Origin: Lachnospiraceae bacterium
GTDB lineage: Bacteria > Bacillota > Clostridia > Lachnospirales > Lachnospiraceae
Length of the DNA stretch: 64,000 bases
Assembly: GCA_023664345.1 (NCBI GenBank)
Contig: JAMPFQ010000012.1
Span: forward strand, 1 to 64,000
Reading direction: 5' to 3'
Of this stretch, positions 52,862 to 60,126 are shown piece by piece. How positions within the stretch are numbered: position 1 is the stretch's first letter; every line of letters starts with the position of its first letter. The notes below the pieces were generated by a model. The model was not told the DNA's origin, ran no database searches, and was given only the letters and a program-made list of their open reading frames with translations. Position numbers and translations under genes: made by a program.

Positions 52862-53572
52862 ATGGCGGCGTTTTTCGCGGAGACGCTGGATGAATTTCCT
52901 GCGCCTGCCTTTCTGGAAAAGGTGCGCGGAAAGTTTCATTACGCGGAGGAACAGCTGCCCGAACTGCAGGCGGCTGCGGAGGAGATGCTGCCCCTGATGC
53001 GGGAGGAGGCTTTCTGGGAGAGCAGGAGCGTTTTTTCGGGGAAGCCATGCCGGACAGAAGCACCGGACGCGGAGTTTGCGTACGTGGTCATGTCCCTGGG
53101 AAAGGGGATAGACCGGCTGCAGGAAAGCTACAGCGAAAAGGGGCTGCTGACGCAGAGTTACATGATAGAGGTGCTGGCGGGCGAACTTCTGCTTGAAGGG
53201 TATGGCGCCTATAACCGCTATGTCAGAAAGAACACGGATTTGCATGTGGCAAGATACCATTTTCCGGGAAGCGAGGAAGCGTTCCCCTTGGAAATGCTGC
53301 CAAAACTGCTGGGGAAACTGACGCGGGAGGTTACCTGCAATCCCGCTTTCTGCATGGTGCCCAAAAAGAGCGTGGCGTTTGTCTGTGAACTGACCAGGGA
53401 CGAGAACGTGCGCTGTCAGGGGATCTGCGTGGGGTGCGGTAACCTGTACTGTCCTAACAGAGTCACGGACGACGATTCCGTGCGGAAGCGGCTGGCCGGG
53501 GCGGCGGATATGCCGCTGACCTATGGGTACAGTCGGATCTTCGGGATCGATAATTCTGTCCGCCCATATTGA
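52862..53572 (+). CDS. MetH reactivation-domain-like protein
   Basis: This 236-residue protein resembles the activation domain of cobalamin-dependent methionine synthase: AYVVMSLGKGIDRLQESYSE, YMIEVLAGELLLEG, RYHFPGSEEAFPLEMLPKLL and FCMVPKKSVAFVCELT follow that domain's order. The C-terminal CQGICVGCGNLYCPN adds a Cys cluster that may bind a metal. It starts at ATG 52862, 2 bp after the hydrolase stop, and ends directly at the promoter of the riboswitch. Clostridial methionine synthases lacking their own activation domain may use such a protein. Confidence 0.75.
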   Translation: MAAFFAETLDEFPAPAFLEKVRGKFHYAEEQLPELQAAAEEMLPLMREEAFWESRSVFSGKPCRTEAPDAEFAYVVMSLGKGIDRLQESYSEKGLLTQSYMIEVLAGELLLEGYGAYNRYVRKNTDLHVARYHFPGSEEAFPLEMLPKLLGKLTREVTCNPAFCMVPKKSVAFVCELTRDENVRCQGICVGCGNLYCPNRVTDDDSVRKRLAGAADMPLTYGYSRIFGIDNSVRPY

Positions 53573-53596
53573 CATTAAGGAAATTTATGATATACT
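53569..53596 (+). promoter_or_regulatory. Promoter of the B12 uptake operon
   Basis: TTGACA (53569-53574) and TATACT (53591-53596), 16-bp spacer, overlapping the stop of the preceding gene and about 45 bp before the riboswitch aptamer. Confidence 0.75.
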
Positions 53597-53639
53597 TTTG
53601 AAAAATTGAACAGATAACATACAGGTGTCAAAAGACGCA

Positions 53640-53818
53640 TTGCGTGAGCGTTGGTTTTGGTGAAAAGGGAAACAGGTGAAAGTCCTGTACGAACTCGTCA
53701 CCGTGATTAGGGAGTGGAAGCCGATATGTCACTGGGAAAGGAATTTCTTTCCTGGGAAGATGGCGGACGCGCTGATCTGCGGATCTGAACCTATAAGCCG
53801 GGAGACCTGCCTGGATGT
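53640..53818 (+). promoter_or_regulatory. Cobalamin riboswitch aptamer
   Basis: The conserved blocks appear in order: AAAAGGGAAACAGGTGAAAG (from 53663), then AACTCGTCACCGTGAT in place of the CCCGC.ACTGTGA block, TGTCACTGG, TTCCTGGGAAGATGG, and finally CCTATAAGCCGGGAGACCTG (53790-53809), the B12-box. It should bind adenosylcobalamin and turn off the downstream transport genes. Confidence 0.92.
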
Positions 53819-53955
53819 TGTACGGAAACATTTGTTTCGGGCCACGAGTAACTGGCTGTACGTTTGCACTTGCAGGATTTCATCGGTCGATGCGCTTTTT
53901 GTGATACGATTCCTGGCGTTTTGGCGATATCCTGCGGGCTTGTTTTGTGTGCAGA

Positions 53956-53998
53956 TCTCTTACCGTAGCAGCATTTTGTTATGGCAGGGGATTTTTTT
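53956..53998 (+). terminator. Terminator of the riboswitch expression platform
   Basis: TCTCTTACCGTA (53956-53967) pairs with TATGGCAGGGGA (53980-53991) in 11 of 12 positions, counting G-U pairs, then T7 at 53992-53998. This is about 140 nt after the B12-box and probably the off-state stop. The antiterminator partner is not clear. Confidence 0.6.
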
Positions 53999-54007
53999 AT
54001 GCATCTA

Positions 54008-54103
54008 ACAGCCTCGGAACGGGAGCGCCCGGAAGTGATTTCAGACGCGGGAGCGTCTGAAGATCACTTCCCTGATAAGGGCGCGGGAGTGAAGAGGCGG
54101 AAC
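54008..54103 (+). repeat. B12-operon hairpin repeat E1
   Basis: ACAGCCTCGGAACGGGAGC opens the 96-bp copy; GAGGCGGAAC closes it. Between them lies an 18-bp stem with GGGA loop (54031-54048/54053-54071), enclosed by GCGCCC/GGGCGC and CCTC/GAGG. A near-identical copy follows at 54135. Confidence 0.8.
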
Positions 54104-54134
54104 AAATTGCCATATATGGCAATTGAATCAAAAA

Positions 54135-54231
54135 ACAGCCTCGAAACGGGAGCGCCCGGAAGTGATTTCAGACGCGGGAGCGTCTGAAGATCACTTCCCT
54201 GATATGGGGCGCGGGAGTGAAGAGGCGGAAC
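54135..54231 (+). repeat. B12-operon hairpin repeat E2
   Basis: 97 bp, nearly identical to E1 with the same nested hairpins. Between E1 and E2 lies AAATTGCCATATATGGCAATT, a small palindrome. The copy ends 20 bp before the start of the chelatase gene and is followed by GGAATAGGAG, the ribosome binding site. Confidence 0.8.
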
Positions 54232-54251
54232 TGGAATAGGAGATTGAGAAA

Positions 54252-55511
54252 ATGAAAAAGAAATTGACAGCAGCTTTGTTGACAGGCGCCATGGTCTGTT
54301 CCCTGGCGCTGACGGGATGTTCCAATGCGGATGCGGAGACCGCCGGAAATTCTGTGCAGGCGGATGATGGGAATGCGGAATCCGCAGGAAGCAGCAGTTC
54401 TTCGGAGCAGTCCGGCGAGGCTTCCCCTGAGGCGGTTTCCGACCAGGATGCCGCCAATCAGGCAGCAGCGCTGATCGACGCCATCTATGTCCAGCAGAGG
54501 ACGGAGGATACGGATGCGCAGTGCGCCCAGGCGAAGGCGGCGTGGGATGCGCTGACGGATGCCCAGAAAGAACTGGTGGAGGGGGAGAATGCCGACCCGG
54601 ATTACTTTGGCAGGGATACGGGCGATGCCTCGAAGGACGATCCCCGCAATCAGGATGAGATTGGCGAGAATGAGATACTGGTGGTCAGCTTCGGGACATC
54701 CTTTAACGGCAGCCGCGTGGACGATATCAAGGGGATCGAGGACGCGATCCAGGAGGCGAATCCGGATTGGTCCGTGAGAAGGGCTTTCACGGCGCAGATC
54801 ATCATCAATCATGTGCAGGCCAGGGACGGTGAATTTATCGACAATATGGATCAGGCGCTGGAGCGGGCGGCGGAAAACGGTGTGAAGAATCTGGTGGTGC
54901 AGCCCACCCATCTGATGCACGGTGCGGAGTATGATGAACTGATGGAGGCGGTGGAAGCATACCGTGACAGATTTGACACCGTGAAAGTGGCGGAGCCGCT
55001 TCTTGGCGAGGTGGGGACGGACGCCGCTGTGATCAACGCGGATAAGGAGGCGGTTGCCAGGGCGCTTACGGACGCGGCAGTGAAAGAGGCCGGTTATGCC
55101 AGCCTGGATGCGGCGAAAGAGGCAGGAGAGGCCTTTGTGTTCCTGGGGCATGGCACCTCCCATACGGCCAAAGTTTCCTACAGCCAGATGCAGTCCCAGA
55201 TGGCGGAGCTGGGGTATGACAATGTGTTTATCGGTACTGTGGAGGGAGAGCCGGAGGAGACCTCCTGCGAGGCCGTCATGGAGGCAGTGGAGCAGGCGGG
55301 TTACAGACAGGTGATTCTCCGTCCGCTGATGGTGGTGGCGGGCGACCATGCCAACAACGATATGGCGGGCGACGATGAGGATTCCTGGCGCAGCATGTTC
55401 AGGGCGTCTGGTAAGTTTGACAGCGTGGATGTGCAGATCATCGGGCTTGGCTCCATCGCGGAGATTCAGAAGCTTTATGTGGAGCATACGGCGGATGCCA
55501 TGAATGAATAG
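54252..55511 (+). CDS. cbiK: Exported CbiK-like sirohydrochlorin cobaltochelatase lipoprotein
   Basis: This 419-residue protein has a lipoprotein signal (lipobox LALTGC, Cys23), a Ser/Glu/Ala-rich linker (residues 25-60), a small helical segment with QAKAAWDALTDAQKE, and from about residue 135 a CbiK chelatase domain: ILVVSFGTSFNGSRVDDI, NLVVQPTHLMHGAEYDEL, VFLGHGTSHTAKVSYSQM and VVAGDHANNDMAGDDEDSW, which hold the two His of the metal site. CbiK normally inserts cobalt into sirohydrochlorin in the cytoplasm. Being on the outside, it more likely handles a tetrapyrrole or metal for the uptake system. First gene after the riboswitch. Confidence 0.9.
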   Translation: MKKKLTAALLTGAMVCSLALTGCSNADAETAGNSVQADDGNAESAGSSSSSEQSGEASPEAVSDQDAANQAAALIDAIYVQQRTEDTDAQCAQAKAAWDALTDAQKELVEGENADPDYFGRDTGDASKDDPRNQDEIGENEILVVSFGTSFNGSRVDDIKGIEDAIQEANPDWSVRRAFTAQIIINHVQARDGEFIDNMDQALERAAENGVKNLVVQPTHLMHGAEYDELMEAVEAYRDRFDTVKVAEPLLGEVGTDAAVINADKEAVARALTDAAVKEAGYASLDAAKEAGEAFVFLGHGTSHTAKVSYSQMQSQMAELGYDNVFIGTVEGEPEETSCEAVMEAVEQAGYRQVILRPLMVVAGDHANNDMAGDDEDSWRSMFRASGKFDSVDVQIIGLGSIAEIQKLYVEHTADAMNE

Positions 55512-55523
55512 GATGAAGAGGTT

Positions 55524-56678
55524 ATGTGGAAAGGTATGGGAATCATAAAGAGTAAGATATGTGTGTTCTTTCCTGTGATGCTTTCTGTCATGCTGCTGGC
55601 TGGCTGCGGAGGAACGTCTGCTTCCGGGAACGATGGGAACGTGTCGCCGACATCTGCGCCGGGGACGGACGCAACCCTGGCGGAGAATGCCGAAAGCGGC
55701 AGTGCAACCCTGGCGGAGGACGCCAAAAGCGGCGGGACATCCTCGTCGGAGGACGCCAAAAGCGGCGGGATTTTCGGGGCGGAGGCGCCCCGAACGGCGG
55801 AACTGCCCGATGGGACATATTCAGCGGAATTTTCAACGGACAGCAGTATGTTCCGTGTCAACGAAACCTGCGGCGGCAGGGGAACTTTGACGGTGGAGAA
55901 CGGCGAAATGACGATCCATATTTCACTGGGATCAAAGAAGATAGTGAACCTTTATCCTGGGCTTGCAGCGGACGCGGCAAAGGAAAGCGAGGAACTGCTC
56001 CAGCCCACGGAGGATACGGTCACATACAGCGACGGCATGACGGAAGTGGTCTACGGATTTGACGTGCCTGTCCCTGTGCTGGGGGAGGAGTTTGATCTGG
56101 CGCTGATCGGGACGAAAGGGGTGTGGTATGACCATAAGGTCAGCGTGTCCGACCCGGTGGCTCTGGAGGATGATCTGCGGTCAGGAGAAGCGGATGGTCA
56201 GTTGGAACCGCAGGCGGCGGGCGCAGGCAGCCGGACGGAACCGCAGGGAGAAAGCGCGGGCGATCAGGCGGCGGGCGCGGGCAGCCGGACGGAATCGCAG
56301 GGAGAAAGCGCGGGCAGTCAGGTGGCAGGCACAGGCGGTCAGTCAGAATCGCAGGAAAGCGCAGGCAGCCCTGCGGATGGCACATACAGCCTGGATATCA
56401 CATTCGAGGGCGGAAGCGGGAAGGCGTACATCCTATCCCCTGTAACAGTCACGGTGACGGATGGAAAGGCAACGGCTACCGTACAGTGGAGCAGCCCGAA
56501 TTATGATTATATGATCGTTGACGGAGAAAAGTACCTGCCCGTGAACGCGGAGGGAGATTCCGTTTTTGAGATTCCTGTTCTGTGCTTCGACGAGCCAATG
56601 GACATGATCGGCGACACCGTGGCAATGAGTAAGCCTCATGAGGTGGAATATAAGATCACGTTCCATTTGGAGAGGTAA
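55524..56678 (+). CDS. Lipoprotein with two Ig/NEAT-like domains, the second Shp-like haem-binding
   Basis: This 384-residue lipoprotein (lipobox MLLAGC, Cys28) has a repetitive acidic linker, a first domain (about residues 93-215: DGTYSAEFSTDSSMFRV, then VYGFDVPVPVLGEEFDLALIG), an 18-residue tandem-repeat linker and a second domain (about 288-384: DGTYSLDITFEGGSGKAYI, WSSPNYDYMIVDGEKYLPV, FDEPMDMIGDTVAMSKPHE). The second domain matches what I recall of the Shp haem-binding family, in which two Met ligate haem; Met residues occur at the fitting places. In a B12-riboswitch operon a corrinoid ligand is equally possible. Start 55524; ATG at 55536 is an alternative. Confidence 0.7.
   Translation: MWKGMGIIKSKICVFFPVMLSVMLLAGCGGTSASGNDGNVSPTSAPGTDATLAENAESGSATLAEDAKSGGTSSSEDAKSGGIFGAEAPRTAELPDGTYSAEFSTDSSMFRVNETCGGRGTLTVENGEMTIHISLGSKKIVNLYPGLAADAAKESEELLQPTEDTVTYSDGMTEVVYGFDVPVPVLGEEFDLALIGTKGVWYDHKVSVSDPVALEDDLRSGEADGQLEPQAAGAGSRTEPQGESAGDQAAGAGSRTESQGESAGSQVAGTGGQSESQESAGSPADGTYSLDITFEGGSGKAYILSPVTVTVTDGKATATVQWSSPNYDYMIVDGEKYLPVNAEGDSVFEIPVLCFDEPMDMIGDTVAMSKPHEVEYKITFHLER
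56211..56369 (+). repeat. In-gene 54-bp tandem repeat (three units)
   Basis: Units at 56211-56264, 56265-56318 and a shorter 56319-56369 encode QAAGAGSRTEPQGESAGD and variants. The repeat links the two folded domains of the lipoprotein. Confidence 0.85.
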
Positions 56679-56711
56679 GACACTTCCTGACAGGAGAATG
56701 GGGGGAACCAA

Positions 56712-58031
56712 ATGGCGGGCAGGAAAAGAATGATCCCGTTACTTTGTGCGGGACTGCTGACGCTGTATGGCTGCGGCGGTCCGTCCTCCGGTTCAGGAAC
56801 CATATCTGAGGAACCGGGGGAAACAAATGCGGCGTCCGGCCTGGCGTGGGAGAAAGACGGCGGGAAAGCGGATTCGGATACACAGGTGGATACTGCCACA
56901 GAAGTTCCTGCGGAAGCAGAGCCCATGCCTGCATATGAGCGCAGCATGGAACTGCAATACGCCGAAAATTTCACGATAGATTATTATGAGCACGGATATA
57001 CCCTGCTGACCACCACAATGGACGGCGAGAGGTTTCTGCTAGTGCCGGAGGGAAAGGAAGTACCGCAGGCTCTGATCGCGGAACTGGAAAAAGGGACGCC
57101 GGAGAGCGGAGAGCCGCAGGGGGAGAATCAGATCTGGGCGAACCGGGGCAGGGAAATCACGGTGCTGCGGCGTCCGGTGGAGGGCATCTATCTGGTGGCG
57201 TCGTCGGTGATGGATCTGTTCAGTGCGCTGGACGGACTGGACGCGGTTTCCTTTTCCGGGCAGAGAGCGGAAGGCTGGTACATTGAGGCCGCCAGGGAGG
57301 CCATGGAGAGGGGCGATATCCTCTACGCGGGAAAATATAACAAGCCGGACTACGAAATGATTGTCTCGGGAAACTGTACCCTGGCCATAGAAAACACGAT
57401 GATCTCCCATTCTCCCGAGGTGGTGGAGAAGCTGGAAGATTTCGGCATCCCTGTGATGATCGACTATTCCAGCTATGAATCCCATCCCCTGGGCAGGGTG
57501 GAGTGGGTCAGATTTTACGGGGCGCTGCTTGGAAAGGAAGAGGAAGCGGACAGGATATTTGAGGAACAGTGTGAGATCCTTGAAAAAGTGAACGCGGAGG
57601 AGAAAACGGACAAGACGGCAGCCTTTTTTTTCATTACTTCCAACGGCCTGGTGCAGGTGCGTCAGTCCGACGACTATGTGCCTAAGATGATAGAACTGGC
57701 GGGCGGAAATTATATTTTTGGGGATCTGGGCGATCCGGAGACCAAGCGTTCCACCGTCAATATGCAGGTGGAGGACTTTTACGCCGGGGCGAAGGACGCG
57801 GACTTTCTGATCTATAACAGTTCCATCGACGGCGGCGTCCCCGATGTGGATGCGCTTCTCGACAAATGCGGCCTGCTGGCGGATTTTAAGGCGGTAAAAG
57901 AAGGAAATGTGTGGTGCACCACAAACGATCTGTACCAGCAGTCCTTATCCATCGGCTACCTGATAGAAGATATCCACGGGATGCTCCGGGGAGAAAAGGA
58001 GGATATGCACTATCTTTTTCATTTGGAATAA
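56712..58031 (+). CDS. btuF: BtuF-like ABC substrate-binding lipoprotein
   Basis: This 439-residue lipoprotein (lipobox LTLYGC, Cys21) has a class III binding fold: VEGIYLVASSVMDLFSALDGLDAV, DYEMIVSGNCTLAIENTMI, IPVMIDYSSYESHPLGRVEWVRFYGALLG, and a C-terminal lobe with MIELAGGNYIFGD and FLIYNSSID. Its riboswitch, the BtuC/BtuD genes that follow and the cob genes further on point to a corrinoid ligand, but the family also binds haem and siderophores. GGGGGGAACC precedes the ATG. Confidence 0.85.
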   Translation: MAGRKRMIPLLCAGLLTLYGCGGPSSGSGTISEEPGETNAASGLAWEKDGGKADSDTQVDTATEVPAEAEPMPAYERSMELQYAENFTIDYYEHGYTLLTTTMDGERFLLVPEGKEVPQALIAELEKGTPESGEPQGENQIWANRGREITVLRRPVEGIYLVASSVMDLFSALDGLDAVSFSGQRAEGWYIEAAREAMERGDILYAGKYNKPDYEMIVSGNCTLAIENTMISHSPEVVEKLEDFGIPVMIDYSSYESHPLGRVEWVRFYGALLGKEEEADRIFEEQCEILEKVNAEEKTDKTAAFFFITSNGLVQVRQSDDYVPKMIELAGGNYIFGDLGDPETKRSTVNMQVEDFYAGAKDADFLIYNSSIDGGVPDVDALLDKCGLLADFKAVKEGNVWCTTNDLYQQSLSIGYLIEDIHGMLRGEKEDMHYLFHLE

Positions 58032-58074
58032 GGCGGGCAAGAACAGAAAATATAGAACTATTGCGGCGTTCCTT

Positions 58075-59046
58075 TTGCTTGGGGCGGGAGCGCTGCTCCT
58101 TTTGATCCTGAATGTCTGCATCGGGAGCGTCAGGATCGCGGCACCGGATATTTTGAGGATTCTGGCGGGACGGCAGCAGGATGAGGCGGCAGAGAGGATC
58201 TTATGGGATATCAGGCTTCCCAGGGCGGCGGCCACGCTGATCCTGGGCGGGGCGCTGGCATTGGCGGGATATCTGCTGCAGACATTTTTCCATAATCCCA
58301 TTGCAGGCCCTTTCGTGCTGGGGATCTCATCGGGGGCAAAGATGGTGGTGGCGCTGGTGATGGTCTTTCTCATGGGAAAGGCTGTCAGGGTGACGTCGGC
58401 AGTCATGATCCTGGCGGCGTTTTTGGGTGCCATGCTGTCCATGGGGTTTGTGCTGCTTATGTCGCGCAGAGTCCAGGGCATGTCCATGCTGGTGGTCAGC
58501 GGCGTGATGATCGGTTATATCTGTTCGGCGGTGACGGAACTGGTGGTGACGTTTGCGGATGACGCGGATATCGTCAATCTTCATAACTGGTCCCGGGGAA
58601 GTTTTTCCGGGATGACCTGGGAGAATGTAAGGGCCATGGCGGCAGTGGTGCTGCTTACTTTTCTCGCCGTGTTCCTGATGGCGAAGCCCCTGGGCGCGTA
58701 TCAGCTGGGAGACGCCTATGCCCGAAACGCGGGAGTGAACCTGGGGCTTCTGCGGGTGTGTCTTGTGGTCTTTTCCAGCATTTTATCGGCCTGCATCGTG
58801 GCATTCGCAGGTCCCATTTCCTTTGTGGGGATCGCTGCGCCCCATCTGGTGAAAAGGCTGTTCAACACGGCGGAGCCTTTGTGGATGATCCCCGCCTGTT
58901 TTCTGGGGGGAAGCGTTTTCTGCCTGTTCTGCGACCTGCTGGCAAGAACCCTGTTTGCCCCCACGGAACTGAGTATCAGCACGGTGACGGCTGTTTTCGG
59001 CGCACCGGTGGTGCTCTGGATCATGGTAAAGAGGCGAAAGCAGTGA
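58075..59046 (+). CDS. btuC: BtuC/FecCD-like ABC permease (true start unclear)
   Basis: This permease of about nine transmembrane helices has WDIRLPRAAATLILGGALALAGYLLQT, FHNPIAGPFVLGISSGAKM, and the later GPISFVGIAAPHLVKRL, all marks of the FecCD family. The first possible standard start is the TTG at 58075, which has no ribosome binding site and cuts into the first helix. The frame is open back to 57967, reads a basic segment (KAGKNRKYRT) right before the helix, and a perfect AAAAGGAGG lies at 57994-58002, so a non-standard start (ATC at 58012 or ATT at 58021) or a frameshift is likely. Confidence 0.88.
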   Translation: MLGAGALLLLILNVCIGSVRIAAPDILRILAGRQQDEAAERILWDIRLPRAAATLILGGALALAGYLLQTFFHNPIAGPFVLGISSGAKMVVALVMVFLMGKAVRVTSAVMILAAFLGAMLSMGFVLLMSRRVQGMSMLVVSGVMIGYICSAVTELVVTFADDADIVNLHNWSRGSFSGMTWENVRAMAAVVLLTFLAVFLMAKPLGAYQLGDAYARNAGVNLGLLRVCLVVFSSILSACIVAFAGPISFVGIAAPHLVKRLFNTAEPLWMIPACFLGGSVFCLFCDLLARTLFAPTELSISTVTAVFGAPVVLWIMVKRRKQ

Positions 59047-59090
59047 CGGGGCGGAATGAGAAGCCGGGCAGGATCGGAGAAGAGGAAATT

Positions 59091-59876
59091 ATGGGATCAT
59101 ACTGTTTTGCCGCGAAGGGCGTGTGTGTGGGATACGATGGGAAACCGTTGATAAAAGATATGGAATTTTCCCTGCAAAAAGGGGAGATCTTGAGCCTGAT
59201 CGGCCCCAACGGCGCGGGGAAATCTACAGTCCTGAAAAGCATCGCGGGACAGCTGCAGCTGCTGGGGGGAGCGGTGTGCCTGAGGGAAAAGCTGCTGTCG
59301 GAGATGAAAGGCAGCGAACTGGCAAGGAAAATGTCGGTGGTGTTTACGGAAAAGGTAAGGGCGGAATTAAAAAGCTGTCGGGATGTGGTTGCCACAGGCA
59401 GGTATCCTTATACGGGCTGGTTTGGGGTGTTGTCCAAGGAGGATGAGCGGATCGTGGATGAGGTGATGGAACTGACCCATGTGACGGATATCCGGGAGCA
59501 GGACTTTGACAGGATCAGTGACGGGCAGAAACAGCGGGTGATGCTGGCCAGGGCAATCTGTCAGGAGCCGGAGATCGTGATACTGGACGAGCCCACTTCT
59601 TATCTGGATATCAGGCATAAGCTGGAATTTCTGTCCGTACTGCAGGAAATGAGGGAGCGGAGGGGGCTTACGGTCATTATGTCCCTGCACGAACTGGAAC
59701 TTGCCCGGATCGTCTCCGACAGGATTCTCTGCCTGAAAGGGGAGTATGTGGAGCGATATGGCACGCCGGAGGAGGTCTTTGAACCGGGATTTATCCGGCG
59801 GCTCTTTGAGATTGACGAGAGCAGTTTTGCGGGAAACGAGCGGTTTCTGGCGTACGTGCGGCGGATGGGGGAATAA
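59091..59876 (+). CDS. btuD: BtuD/FepC-like ABC ATPase
   Basis: This 261-residue ATPase has Walker A GPNGAGKST (residues 38-46), signature ISDGQKQRVMLARAI, Walker B IVILDEPTSYLD and the switch His in MSLHELELA. It belongs to the FecE/BtuD class that works with FecCD permeases. The ATG at 59091 with GAAGAGG upstream is preferred; a GTG at 59043 overlapping the btuC stop is possible. The frame is open far upstream within btuC, which is not coding. Confidence 0.93.
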   Translation: MGSYCFAAKGVCVGYDGKPLIKDMEFSLQKGEILSLIGPNGAGKSTVLKSIAGQLQLLGGAVCLREKLLSEMKGSELARKMSVVFTEKVRAELKSCRDVVATGRYPYTGWFGVLSKEDERIVDEVMELTHVTDIREQDFDRISDGQKQRVMLARAICQEPEIVILDEPTSYLDIRHKLEFLSVLQEMRERRGLTVIMSLHELELARIVSDRILCLKGEYVERYGTPEEVFEPGFIRRLFEIDESSFAGNERFLAYVRRMGE

Positions 59877-59879
59877 AAG

Positions 59880-59994
59880 ACAGTCTCGGAATGGAAGCCC
59901 AATGTGCCAAAGAGTGGCACATGAAAGAAATTTTCAGCTGCGTTTTTTGCAGATGAAATTTCTTTCAGAGCAGGGGTGCTGAAATGCAGAGACG
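59880..59994 (+). repeat. B12-operon hairpin repeat F1
   Basis: Opens ACAGTCTCGGAATGGAAGC and closes GCAGAGACGGGAC. It contains ATGTGCCA-AAGAG-TGGCACAT and a longer stem GAAAGAAATTT...AAATTTCTTTC with CAGCTGC/GCAG inside. F1 begins right at the btuD stop. Confidence 0.75.
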
Positions 59995-60008
59995 GGACTG
60001 GAATCGAG

Positions 60009-60092
60009 ACAGTCTCGGAATGGAAGCCCAATGTGCCAAAGGATGGCACATGAAAGAGAGCAGGGTGCTGAAATGCAGAGAGCGGAATAAAT
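60009..60092 (+). repeat. B12-operon hairpin repeat F2 (short copy)
   Basis: Same start and ATGTGCCA/TGGCACAT hairpin as F1, but lacking the long central stem (about 35 bp shorter), closing GCAGAGAGCGGAA. Then come AAATTGCC-GCAA-GGCAA-like palindromic sequence and GGAATAGGAGG, the cobQ ribosome binding site. Confidence 0.75.
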
Positions 60093-60126
60093 TGCCGCAA
60101 GCGGCAACAGGAATAGGAGGGCAGAT

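Noticed and set aside
54008..54231. Direct repeats E1/E2 as a CRISPR array
   Set aside because: Only two copies of almost 100 bp with a 31-bp gap, no cas genes; the copies are palindromic leader elements.
58758..59090. A 111-codon N-terminal extension of the btuD frame
   Set aside because: It overlaps the end of btuC out of frame, has no ribosome binding site, and the ATPase begins normally at 59091.
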